34,815 nt of DNA from Pseudomonadota bacterium (GTDB lineage: Bacteria; Pseudomonadota; Alphaproteobacteria; Acetobacterales; Acetobacteraceae). The notes beneath the pieces were generated by a model that saw only the letters and a list, made by a program, of their open reading frames with translations, made no database searches and was not told where the DNA came from. Position numbers and translations under genes: made by a program. Shown one piece after another: positions 16,485-24,079 of the stretch. The stretch lies in contig JAJZNE010000095.1 of NCBI GenBank assembly GCA_021847995.1, forward strand, positions 1 through 34,815. Direction: 5' to 3'. The first letter of the stretch is position 1, and every line of letters starts with the position of its first letter.

Positions 16485-17336
16485 ATGTGGCGTTTCCTGC
16501 TGCCGAGCGTCGCGGTGATGGTGCTCGTGCTGGTCTGGCCGCTTGCCTCGGCCATCTATTACAGCTTCTTCAGCTACTACCTGGGCGGTGGCACGTTCCG
16601 CTTCGTGGGACTTGCCAACTACGCCGGCCTGCTCGCCGAGCAGCGCTTCTGGAGCGACCTGCTGACCACGGTCATCATCGTCGGATGCAGCGTGGCGCTG
16701 CAACTCGCCATCGGGCTGGCGCTCGCGCTGGCGCTCTATGCGCTGAATGCCTGGGTGCGGACGATTTCGCTGCTGAATTTCCTGCCGCATGTGGTCACAC
16801 CGGTGGTGGCGGCGATCTTCCTCAAATGGATGTTCATGGGCCGATGGGGGCTGCTCGATTCCATCCTGATCTCCTTCGACGTCTTCCCGCCCGACTGGCT
16901 CGGCGACCCGCTGTGGGCGAAGGCGAGCCTGATCCTGGCCGATACCTGGCGCTTCATGCCGTTCCTGATGCTGGTCCTCTACGCCGGATTGCAGAGCTTC
17001 GACACGGCGCTTATCGAGGCGGCAGCGATCGACGGGGCCAATGCCTGGCAGCGCCTGCGCTACGTCATCCTGCCGATGATGAAGCCGCTGATCGTGTTCG
17101 TCGTCGCTATCCGCGTGATGGATGCGTTCCGGTTCTTCGATCTGGTCTATGTTCTGACCAACGGCGGTCCCGGCACGGCGACGGAGACGATCACGCTCTA
17201 TACCTACCAGCTTGCCTTCCGTATGCTGGAGGTGGGACGCGCCTCCGCGCTCGGCGTGCTGACGCTGCTGCTGATCGCCGGGCTGATCGTCGGCATGGTG
17301 CTGTTCCTGCAACGCAGCGGACGGGAGGTGGTATGA
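16485..17336 (+). CDS. Sugar-type ABC transporter permease (MalF/UgpA-like)
   Basis: A 283-residue inner-membrane permease with six hydrophobic segments, starting FLLPSVAVMVLVLVWPLASA. The EAA loop that docks to the ATPase is ALIEAAAIDGANAWQRLRYV followed by ILP, the canonical carbohydrate-importer form. It also has the typical VLTNGGPGTATETITLYTYQ segment of MalF/UgpA-type subunits. The ATG at 16485 has AGGA 10 bases upstream, 29 bp after the binding-protein stop. It overlaps the next permease gene. With its partner it would form the membrane channel for the ligand bound by the two solute-binding proteins. Confidence 0.9.
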   Translation: MWRFLLPSVAVMVLVLVWPLASAIYYSFFSYYLGGGTFRFVGLANYAGLLAEQRFWSDLLTTVIIVGCSVALQLAIGLALALALYALNAWVRTISLLNFLPHVVTPVVAAIFLKWMFMGRWGLLDSILISFDVFPPDWLGDPLWAKASLILADTWRFMPFLMLVLYAGLQSFDTALIEAAAIDGANAWQRLRYVILPMMKPLIVFVVAIRVMDAFRFFDLVYVLTNGGPGTATETITLYTYQLAFRMLEVGRASALGVLTLLLIAGLIVGMVLFLQRSGREVV

Positions 17337-18157
17337 TGGTGCGGCGGAGTCGGCAGACGACGCTGCTGCTCTGCCTCGGGCTGTTCACGCTGGTCAATCT
17401 GGTGCCGGTGTTGTGGGGATTGCTGATTTCGCTCAAGCAGCCTGCGGATGCCTTTGCCATTCCACCGAAGCTGATTTTCACGCCGACGCTTGCCTTCCAT
17501 CGTGAGGTGTGGATGGAGCGGGGCTTTGCCGGCTATCTGCTGAACAGTCTCGTGGTGGCCGGGGCGACCGTGCTGATTTCGGTGCCGATCGGCACGCTGG
17601 CGGCCTATGGGCTGGCACGCATGCACCCGAGCGTGTCGCGGCCGTTGCTGTTCGCGCTGCTGGCGGTGCGGATGCTGCCGCAGATCCTGCTTGCCATTCC
17701 GTTCTTCGTGCTGGCGCGCTGGCTCGGGCTGATCGACACCTACCCGGCGCTGGTGCTCGCCCTGGTCGCGGTCAATCAGCCATTCACCATCTGGCTGATG
17801 CGAAGCTTCCTTGCGGATGTGCCGGTCGAACTGGATGAGGCGGCGATGATCGACGGCTGCACCCGCTGGCAGGCGTTCCGGCTGGTGGTGCTGCCGACGG
17901 TGCGTCCCGGCCTTGCCGTCACCGCGCTGTTCAGCATGCTGCTCGCGTATAACGAGTTCCTGTTTGCCCTGATCCTGACCGGCAGCCACACCAAAACGCT
18001 GCCGGTGGCGATCGCCGAGTATGGCGGCGAGGACATCAATTACTGGTCGCTCTCCGCCGCCGGCGCGATCGGCATCATGCTGCCGCCGGTGGTATTCATC
18101 ATCTTCGTCCAGCGCCACCTGATCCGCGGCCTCGGCTTCGGGGCCGTCAAGGGGTAG
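17333..18157 (+). CDS. Sugar-type ABC transporter permease (MalG/UgpE-like)
   Basis: A 274-residue second permease subunit with six hydrophobic segments. The EAA loop is VELDEAAMIDGCTRWQAFRL, followed by VVLP. The region FALILTGSHTKTLPVAIAEY and the ISLKQPADAF segment near the N-terminus are typical of MalG/UgpE-type subunits. Two adjacent ATGs (17333 and 17336) are possible; the first overlaps the preceding stop, while the second is better spaced from GGGAGG. The gene ends 11 bp inside the convergent activator gene. No ABC ATPase gene follows, so the transporter must use an ATPase encoded elsewhere, as some MsmK/UgpC-dependent systems do. Confidence 0.9.
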   Translation: MMVRRSRQTTLLLCLGLFTLVNLVPVLWGLLISLKQPADAFAIPPKLIFTPTLAFHREVWMERGFAGYLLNSLVVAGATVLISVPIGTLAAYGLARMHPSVSRPLLFALLAVRMLPQILLAIPFFVLARWLGLIDTYPALVLALVAVNQPFTIWLMRSFLADVPVELDEAAMIDGCTRWQAFRLVVLPTVRPGLAVTALFSMLLAYNEFLFALILTGSHTKTLPVAIAEYGGEDINYWSLSAAGAIGIMLPPVVFIIFVQRHLIRGLGFGAVKG

Positions 18158-20213
18158 CGCGCCGCCGGTTGCCCCGCCGCGCCGACCCGCCGGCACCGGC
18201 CGCGCGCGGGGTGGGCAGGCTTACTGCGGCGGCAAGATGGGGGAACGCGTCGCGCCCGTTGGGCAGCGCCATCGCATGCACGAAATGTTCCTGGAAGCGC
18301 GGCTCCAGCGCCGTCTCGATCTTTTCGATGCGGCGCACCAGCGCCTCCACCTCGGCGCGGTGCTCACGGCGGGCGAGGGCCATGCGGGCGCCGGTGCCGG
18401 CGGCGTTGCCGACGGCACTGACGCGGTCAAGCCGGCAATCGGGAATAAGCCCCAGTACCATCGCGTATTTGGGGTCGATATAGCTGCCGAACGCGCCGGC
18501 CAGCTTGATGCGATCAACATGATCGACGCCGAGCCGGTCCATCAGCAGGCGCGCACCGGCATAGAGCGCGCCTTTGGCCAACTGCACGGCCCGGATGTCG
18601 GTCTGCGTCACGGTGACGGCGATGCTGCCCTCCCACAGACGGTACGAGGCGACGCGGCCGTCGAAGCCGATGCGCGGGCTGCGCGAAGCGAGATCCGGAT
18701 CGATCAGCCCGTCGGCGCCGACGATGCCGGCGAGGAACAGCTCCGCTACCGCCTCGATGATGCCGGAGCCGCAGATGCCGGTGACGCCGACCGTCCCGAT
18801 GCCCTCGTCGAAGCCGTCTTCGTCCGACCAGGCATCGATGCCGATCACCTTGATCCGCGGTTCCAGCGTCGCCGGGTCGATGCGCACCCGCTCGATCGCG
18901 CCGGGGGCGGCGCGCTGGCCGGCGGTGATCTGGGCGCCCTCGAATGCCGGGCCGGTCGGTGAACTTGCTGCCAGCACGCGGTCGCGATTGCCGAGCAGAA
19001 GCTCGGCGTTGGTGCCGACATCGACGACCAGCGTGATGTCGTCGTGGTGCTGTGGACCCTCGGCAAGCGCCACCGCCGCGGCATCGGCGCCGACATGGCC
19101 GGCGATGCAGGGCAGCACATAGACGCGCCCGCCGGGATGGATGGAAAGGCCGAGATCGCGCGCCGGCAGGCGCACGGGACCGGAGACGGCGAGTGCGAAC
19201 GGCGCCTGTCCAAGCTGCTGCGGGTCGATGCCGAGAAACAGATGATGCATCACCGGATTGCCGACGAACACCGCTTCCAGCACATCCTCCGCTGCCACAT
19301 CCGCCTGCGCGCAGAGCCGCGCGATCAGTGTGCCGATGGCGCCGCGCACGGCGTCGGTCAGTGCGGTGCGGTCGGCCGGGTTCATCATCAGATAGGAAAT
19401 CCGGCTCATCAGGTCTTCGCCGAACCGGATCTGCGGATTGGTGGTGCCGGCAGAGGCGACGGCACGGCCGGTCGAGAGATCGACCAGATGGCCGGCGATG
19501 GTGGTCGAGCCGATGTCGAAGGCGACGCCGAACGCCGCCGACCGAACGCCGGGCCACAGCGCGATCAGCTGCGGACGGGCGATGTCCTGATGCACGGCCG
19601 CCGTCACCGTCCATTCGCCTGCGCGCAGCGTTTCCTGCACCGTCGCCAGCAGCGGCGGGTCGATCCACACGCCGCGCCATTCGCCGCCCGCCTCGATCGC
19701 CGCGATCAGACGGTCGGCGTCGCCGAGCGGATGTTCCATGTCGGGCGGGCTGACGCTGACGGTGACGAGCCGGGTTGCCGGGTCGGCAGCGATCGCGCGG
19801 GTTTCGGCGCGTTTGCGCACGATCTGGCGATTGACCGCGAATTCCGCCGGCACGTCGATGACGAGGTCGCCCAGGATGCGCGCGGCACAGGACAGCCGCC
19901 GCGCCGGCGCCAGGATGCCGCGGCGGCGGTACGGTGCCTCGGTGTCCCCGGCCGGCCCGAGATGGTCGGCGCGGCTGGTGATCGCGTGCTTGGCGAAATG
20001 GCCCTCGGCCACTTCGACCTGACAGCGCCCGCACAGGCCGCGGCCGCCGCACACCGATTCGACATACACCCCGAGCGTCCGTGCCGCATCGAGCAGCGGC
20101 GTGCCGAGTGCGAATCGTCCGCGCCGTCCGCTCGGCATGAACAGCACCAGCGCATCGCCCGCCCCGGCAGGCGGGGCTGAGGAGGCGGCATCGTGCCGCG
20201 GTAAGCGGTCCAT
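18147..20213 (-). CDS. Ferredoxin-ASKHA protein, reductive activator of corrinoid proteins
   Basis: A 688-residue protein of the RamA/RACo-like group. Such proteins use ATP and a 2Fe-2S cluster to reduce inactive Co(II) corrinoid to Co(I) in methyltransferase systems. The N-terminal ferredoxin domain has C55, C61, C64 (SVCGGRGLCGRCQVEV) and C109 (RRLSCAARI). After a linker (about residues 115-225) comes the ASKHA ATPase domain with the loops AFGVAFDIGSTTIAGHLVDL and TLVVDVGTNAELLLGN, plus VGVTGICGSGIIEAVAEL and IKLAGAFGSYIDP. The C-terminus is a basic Pro/Ala tail. The start is adjacent to the stop of the small gene upstream, so the two form an operon. No corrinoid-binding protein is encoded in the window, so its client is unknown. 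Confidence 0.88.
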   Translation of the reverse strand: MDRLPRHDAASSAPPAGAGDALVLFMPSGRRGRFALGTPLLDAARTLGVYVESVCGGRGLCGRCQVEVAEGHFAKHAITSRADHLGPAGDTEAPYRRRGILAPARRLSCAARILGDLVIDVPAEFAVNRQIVRKRAETRAIAADPATRLVTVSVSPPDMEHPLGDADRLIAAIEAGGEWRGVWIDPPLLATVQETLRAGEWTVTAAVHQDIARPQLIALWPGVRSAAFGVAFDIGSTTIAGHLVDLSTGRAVASAGTTNPQIRFGEDLMSRISYLMMNPADRTALTDAVRGAIGTLIARLCAQADVAAEDVLEAVFVGNPVMHHLFLGIDPQQLGQAPFALAVSGPVRLPARDLGLSIHPGGRVYVLPCIAGHVGADAAAVALAEGPQHHDDITLVVDVGTNAELLLGNRDRVLAASSPTGPAFEGAQITAGQRAAPGAIERVRIDPATLEPRIKVIGIDAWSDEDGFDEGIGTVGVTGICGSGIIEAVAELFLAGIVGADGLIDPDLASRSPRIGFDGRVASYRLWEGSIAVTVTQTDIRAVQLAKGALYAGARLLMDRLGVDHVDRIKLAGAFGSYIDPKYAMVLGLIPDCRLDRVSAVGNAAGTGARMALARREHRAEVEALVRRIEKIETALEPRFQEHFVHAMALPNGRDAFPHLAAAVSLPTPRAAGAGGSARRGNRRRATP

Positions 20214-20525
20214 TCAGGCGTCCTTCGCCGGTTCATGCCCGCCGGCCCGCACCAGCGCGGCGAGGCGGGCCGCATCATAGGCGCGGTCGAGCGCGGTCAC
20301 TGCCGCCGCCGCTTCCGCCGGAAGGTCGTCGCCGCAGGGCTCGGCCGCGCTGCGCCGCCATTCCGCCAGATAGGCGTCGCTGTCGCGCGCGCCGGCGCGC
20401 ATGGCGGCGCGGTCCACCGCCTGGATGAAGCGTTCCGGCAATTCCCGCTTTTCCGCCCGCCGACCCTCGCGGATGATCACCTGGGCGGGGATGTCACGCC
20501 AATAGACGATGATGCGCTGCGCCAT
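20214..20525 (-). CDS. Small 'virulence factor' family protein (PF13769-like)
   Basis: A 103-residue protein starting MAQRIIVYWRDIPAQVIIRE, with the family pattern RRAEKRELPERFIQAVDRAA followed by DAYLAEWRR. It matches the conserved small proteins annotated as 'virulence factor' in alphaproteobacteria, whose function is unknown. As far as I recall, they often accompany corrinoid methyltransferase and ASKHA activator genes. The stop touches the start codon of the activator gene, so the two are co-transcribed. The start at 20525 was chosen because conservation begins there; longer frames would enter the CAC-repeat region. A role in corrinoid handling or in activator assembly would fit the context, but nothing in the sequence shows it. 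Confidence 0.8.
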   Translation of the reverse strand: MAQRIIVYWRDIPAQVIIREGRRAEKRELPERFIQAVDRAAMRAGARDSDAYLAEWRRSAAEPCGDDLPAEAAAAVTALDRAYDAARLAALVRAGGHEPAKDA

Positions 20526-20557
20526 GCGGGGCTGCCGGTCCTTCCGGGGTAGACAAA

Positions 20558-20579
20558 CATATAGACATGCCTTTATATG
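20558..20579. promoter_or_regulatory. AT-rich divergent promoter core with inverted and direct repeats
   Basis: CATATA (20558-20563) and TATATG (20574-20579) form an inverted repeat with a 10-base spacer. TAGACA occurs twice, at 20550 and 20562. TATGAT (20576-20581) is a good -10 for the plus-strand methyltransferase gene, which would put the CAC repeat in its leader. This is the only AT-rich patch in the 132-bp gap between the divergent genes, and it is a likely regulator site. Confidence 0.5.
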
Positions 20580-20593
20580 ATTTTGCGCCGCTG

Positions 20594-20626
20594 CACCACC
20601 ACCACCACCACCACCACCACCACCAC
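20594..20626 (+). repeat. (CAC)11 trinucleotide microsatellite
   Basis: Eleven uninterrupted CAC units lie between the promoter core and the methyltransferase start at 20658. On the minus strand this is (GTG)11; GGT-type repeats are known to be able to form G-quadruplexes. Perfect repeats of this length are rare in such genomes and can change length by slippage, so the tract could alter the leader or promoter spacing. Confidence 0.95.
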
Positions 20627-20657
20627 TGGCACGGGACGCGGGCGTCGGGGGTTTTCG

Positions 20658-21665
20658 ATGACCGATTCCTTCCTCAGGGAACGCGCCAACGGGCGGGGCT
20701 GGCTGCTGGCGGACGGGGCCACCGGCACCAATCTGTTCGACATGGGACTCGCCTCGGGCGACGCGCCGGAACTGTGGAATGCCGATCACCCCGATCGGGT
20801 GCGCCGGCTGCATCACGGCTTCGTGGCCGCGGGGTCCGACATCATCCTGACCAACAGCTTCGGCGGCAACGGCCGGCGGCTGATGCTGCACAGGGCGGAG
20901 AGCCGCGTGCACGACCTGAACCGGCTAGCGGCACAGCATGCCCGTGCCGTCGCCGATGACGCGGAACGGCCGGTGATCGTCGCCGGGTCCGTCGGTCCCA
21001 CCGGCGACCTGTTCGCCCCGCTCGGTGCGCTGACCGAGGAAGCGGCGGTCGAGGTGTTCGCCGAACAGATCGAGGGTTTGCAGGCCGGCGGCGCCGACCT
21101 GATCTGGATCGAGACGATGTCGGCGGTCGAGGAGATGCGCGCGGCGGCGACCGCGGCAGGGCGTGTCGGGATGCCCTATGTCCTCACCGCCTCCTTCGAT
21201 ACCGCCGGCAACACGATGATGGGGGTGACACCGGCGGCGATGGCCGGCACGGTCGGCAGGTTCGCCCCGCAGCCGCATGGCATCGGCTGCAACTGCGGCG
21301 TCGGTGCCGCCGATCTGCTGTGCTCGGTACTGGCGATGACCGAGGCGGCACCGGACGCGACGGTGATCGCCAAGGGCAATTGCGGCATCCCGCAGGTCGG
21401 GGCCGGCGGCGTCACGTATTCCGGTACGCCGGAAATCATGGCCGACTATGCCCGCCTGGCGCTCGATGCCGGGGCGACGGTGATCGGCGGCTGTTGCGGC
21501 ACGCGCCCCGAACACATCGCTGCCATGCGCCGCGCGCTGGCAGGCCACCGCCGTGGCGAGCGGCCGGGAACCGCGGAAATCGTCGCCCGCATCGGCGCCC
21601 TTGCGTCGCCGCCGGCACAGGCGGGTGCGGCGCGGCGTGCCGGCGGAGGACGCAGGCGGGGATGA
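20658..21665 (+). CDS. Homocysteine S-methyltransferase-family protein (BHMT-like)
   Basis: A 335-residue zinc-dependent methyltransferase of the family that moves a methyl group to homocysteine or a related thiol. LLADGATGTNLFDMGL opens the barrel, followed by ILTNSFGGN. The zinc cysteines are C213 in GIGCNCGVG and C279-C280 in IGGCCGTRPEHI. IVAGSVGPTGDLFAPLG and WIETMSAVEEM are family-typical. The ATG at 20658 has a GGGGG element 6 bases upstream. The stop overlaps the start of the DUF1638 gene (ATGA). The gene is divergent from the small protein and corrinoid activator, and these families commonly occur together in betaine or methylamine demethylation clusters. The methyl donor is not evident. 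Confidence 0.88.
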   Translation: MTDSFLRERANGRGWLLADGATGTNLFDMGLASGDAPELWNADHPDRVRRLHHGFVAAGSDIILTNSFGGNGRRLMLHRAESRVHDLNRLAAQHARAVADDAERPVIVAGSVGPTGDLFAPLGALTEEAAVEVFAEQIEGLQAGGADLIWIETMSAVEEMRAAATAAGRVGMPYVLTASFDTAGNTMMGVTPAAMAGTVGRFAPQPHGIGCNCGVGAADLLCSVLAMTEAAPDATVIAKGNCGIPQVGAGGVTYSGTPEIMADYARLALDAGATVIGGCCGTRPEHIAAMRRALAGHRRGERPGTAEIVARIGALASPPAQAGAARRAGGGRRRG

Positions 21666-22258
21666 CCCCGCCGCGGGTCCTGGTGCTCGCCTGCGGGGCG
21701 CTGGCCCGTGAAATCCTCGCACTGCTGCCGCCGGAACGGTTCCCCGCGATCACCCTGCAATGCCTGCCGGCGACCCTGCACAACCGGCCGGAGCGGATCG
21801 GGGCCGCCCTGCGCACGGCGCTCGCCGCGCTGGCCGGGCAGTACGACCGCATTCTGATCGGCTACGGCGATTGCGGCAGCGGCGGGGAGGTGGATCGGGT
21901 GGCGGCGGCGTTCGGCGCCACCCGCCTGCCAGGTCCCCACTGCTATGCTTTCTTCAGCGGCGTTGCCGAGTTTGCGTCGCGGGCGGAGGACGATTTGCAG
22001 AGTTTCTTCCTCACCGACTTCCTTGCCCGGCATTTCGAGACCCTGGTGTGGCAGGGGCTGGGCCTCGATCGCCACCCAGACCTGCGCGATCTCTATTTCG
22101 GCAATTACGTCCGCGTGGTTTATTTGGCGCAGACCGAAGACGCTGCTCTGACGACGGCGGCGGCGGCTGCGGCGGCGCGGCTCGGGCTCGGGTTCGAACG
22201 GCGGTTCGTCGGCTACGGCGACCTCGCCAGCGGGCTTGCACGGATCGTCGCCGCCTGA
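21662..22258 (+). CDS. DUF1638 family protein
   Basis: A 198-residue soluble protein of the DUF1638 family (PF07796 type). Its start, RVLVLACGALAREILALL, and the motif YDRILIGYGDCGSGGEVDRV are characteristic, as is FFLTDFLARHFETLVWQGLG. The conserved Cys and His (CGAL, GDCGSGG, GPHCYAFFSG) suggest metal or corrinoid contact, but no activity has been shown that I know of. The start codon overlaps the methyltransferase stop, which strongly ties its role to that enzyme. In other alphaproteobacteria this family is found beside corrinoid methyltransferases. Confidence 0.85.
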   Translation: MTPPRVLVLACGALAREILALLPPERFPAITLQCLPATLHNRPERIGAALRTALAALAGQYDRILIGYGDCGSGGEVDRVAAAFGATRLPGPHCYAFFSGVAEFASRAEDDLQSFFLTDFLARHFETLVWQGLGLDRHPDLRDLYFGNYVRVVYLAQTEDAALTTAAAAAAARLGLGFERRFVGYGDLASGLARIVAA

Positions 22259-22295
22259 TCCCTGCGTGCCGCACCATGACCGGGAGGAGACCGAG

Positions 22296-23543
22296 ATGTC
22301 CGAAAGAATGACGCCGACCTATGCCCGCAACATGCGGATCCTCGGCCACACCGATCAGGGAGGGGGTCGTGCCGATGGCGTGCAGATCATGGTTCACGAG
22401 GGATTCGCCTATATCGGCCATATCTTCTCGAAGGGATTTTCGGTCGTCGATGTGCGCGACCCGCGAAACCCGCGGCCGGTCAGCCATATCCCGGCACCCG
22501 CCAACACCTGGACGCTCCATTTGCAGCAGCACGGTACCCTGCTCCTGGTTGTCCATGCCCGGGACATGTTCGCCCAGGCCGAACTGGCGGACGAGAAGAA
22601 TTACTACAAGGGCAAAGGCAGCTTCCATGCCGCCACGCCCGCCGCGCGTGACTGGTCGGCGGGCATGGCGGTCTATGACGTGAGTCGGCCGGAGACGCCG
22701 CGGCAGATCGGCTTCATGCCCGTCGCGGGCGGCGGACTGCACCGGCTGTGGTATGACGGCGGTCGCTGGGCCTATGCCTCGGCCCTGCTCGACGGTTTCT
22801 CCGACTATATCCTCGTCACCATCGACATGGCCGATCCGACGCGGCCGGTGATGGTGGGCAAGTTCTGGCTGCCGGGCATGAACCTTGCCGCCGGGGAGAC
22901 GCCGAACTGGCCGAGCGAATTCGGCCGCTATGGTCTGCACCATGCCATCATCGACGGCGACACCGCCTATTGCAGTTGGCGCGATGCCTGTCTTGCCGTC
23001 GTCGATGTCGCCGACCGCGCGGCGCCGAAGCTGATCACGCACCGCATGTGGGCGCCGCCGTTCGGCGGCGGCACGCACAACGCGCTGCCGCTGCCGGGGC
23101 GGCAACTGCTCATCGTCGTTGATGAAGCGGTACTCGACAACAAGGAGGACGGCGAGAAGCCGATCTGGGTGTTCGATAACCGCGACAGGTCGAACCCGAT
23201 CAGCATCGCCACCTTCCCCGAACCCGCGGACCGCGACTACGTCGCCGTCGGTGGCCATTTCGGGCCGCACAACATCTACGAGAACCGGCCGAACGGCCTG
23301 CGCAGCGAGACGCTGATCTTCGCCACCTGGCAGAATGCGGGGTTGCGCGTTTTCGACATCAGCAATAAGTTCCGCCCGGAGGAAGTCGCCGCCTGCGTGC
23401 CGCCGGCACCGGCAAAGCTGGTCGATCCGCGGCCCAACCGGCCGGTGGTGCTGCATTCCGCCGATGTTTTCGTCGATCGCAACGGACTGTGCTACTGCAC
23501 CGACTTCAGCGCCGGCCTCTACGTGATCGAATATCTCGGCTGA
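22296..23543 (+). CDS. LVIVD-repeat beta-propeller protein
   Basis: A 415-residue protein made of repeated units such as GFSVVDVRDPRNPRPVSHI, GMAVYDVSRPETPRQIGFM, LVTIDMADPTRPVMVGKF and CLAVVDVADRAAPKLITHR, spread along its whole length. This is the LVIVD/choice-of-anchor-like propeller pattern. No signal peptide or membrane segment is seen, so it is probably cytoplasmic. The ATG at 22296 has GGGAGGAGA upstream, 37 bp after DUF1638, and it is probably the last gene of that operon. His residues in GGGLHRLWYDGG, YGLHHAII, GGTHNALP and HFGPHNIYE recur at similar places in successive blades and could line a central metal site, as in some propeller hydrolases or lyases. Function is not established. 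Confidence 0.8.
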   Translation: MSERMTPTYARNMRILGHTDQGGGRADGVQIMVHEGFAYIGHIFSKGFSVVDVRDPRNPRPVSHIPAPANTWTLHLQQHGTLLLVVHARDMFAQAELADEKNYYKGKGSFHAATPAARDWSAGMAVYDVSRPETPRQIGFMPVAGGGLHRLWYDGGRWAYASALLDGFSDYILVTIDMADPTRPVMVGKFWLPGMNLAAGETPNWPSEFGRYGLHHAIIDGDTAYCSWRDACLAVVDVADRAAPKLITHRMWAPPFGGGTHNALPLPGRQLLIVVDEAVLDNKEDGEKPIWVFDNRDRSNPISIATFPEPADRDYVAVGGHFGPHNIYENRPNGLRSETLIFATWQNAGLRVFDISNKFRPEEVAACVPPAPAKLVDPRPNRPVVLHSADVFVDRNGLCYCTDFSAGLYVIEYLG

Positions 23544-23553
23544 AGCCGGCACC

Positions 23554-23979
23554 TCACGGTTGGCGGAACGGGCATCCGGGTGCGGCGCCGGGCGGTTCGG
23601 CATGGATTTGCAGACGCACCCTGATCACCCCTTCCTGCTGCATGCCGAGCAGGCGCGCGGCGCGTGGCGACAGGTCGATGATGCGTCCGGGGACGAACGG
23701 ACCGCGGTCGTTGATCCGGACGAGTACCGATCGCCGGTCCGCGAGACTGGTCACCAGCACCTCGGTCCCGAACGGCAGGAAGCGATGCGCCGCGGTCAGC
23801 ACATCGGGCCTATAGCGTTCGCCGTCGGCCGTGAGCAGATGGCCCTTCTCGCCATGATACCAGGAGGCGAGGCCGGTTTGCGAGCATCCACCCGCGGACC
23901 AGCGCGCCGCCCCGCCGGCGGCCGAACAGCCGGCGAGCAGCAGCATGAGCAGCAAAGCCCCGAGCCTGCCCGAACGCAT
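23554..23979 (-). CDS. rlpA: RlpA-like septal ring lipoprotein (double-psi beta-barrel)
   Basis: A 141-residue lipoprotein. The signal MRSGRLGALLLMLLLAGCSA has a lipobox with Cys18 as the lipidated residue. The RlpA domain follows: GLASWYHGEKGHLLTADGER, then TAAHRFLPFGTEVLVT, VLVRINDRGPFVPGRIIDLS and AARLLGM. RlpA proteins are lytic transglycosylases or peptidoglycan-binding factors at the division septum. This one has only the short RlpA domain and no C-terminal SPOR domain, so septal targeting may differ. It converges on the LVIVD gene with a 10-bp gap and lies 100 bp downstream of the small XRE regulator on the same strand. Confidence 0.88.
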   Translation of the reverse strand: MRSGRLGALLLMLLLAGCSAAGGAARWSAGGCSQTGLASWYHGEKGHLLTADGERYRPDVLTAAHRFLPFGTEVLVTSLADRRSVLVRINDRGPFVPGRIIDLSPRAARLLGMQQEGVIRVRLQIHAEPPGAAPGCPFRQP

Positions 23980-24079
23980 GCAGGACGATAACCGGTCCGG
24001 AACGGATTTGCCAAGTGACGATGCACTGCACCGGCAAACCGGCCCTGCGCCCGGCTGGCGCCGAGGGCCGGACGCCGCG

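Noticed and set aside
20594..20626. CAC repeat as part of a CRISPR array
   Set aside because: It is an uninterrupted trinucleotide repeat with no spacers.
20567..20959. 130-codon frame containing the His run as a real gene
   Set aside because: It has no RBS and overlaps the methyltransferase gene in another frame. It is kept only as a speculative leader-peptide idea.
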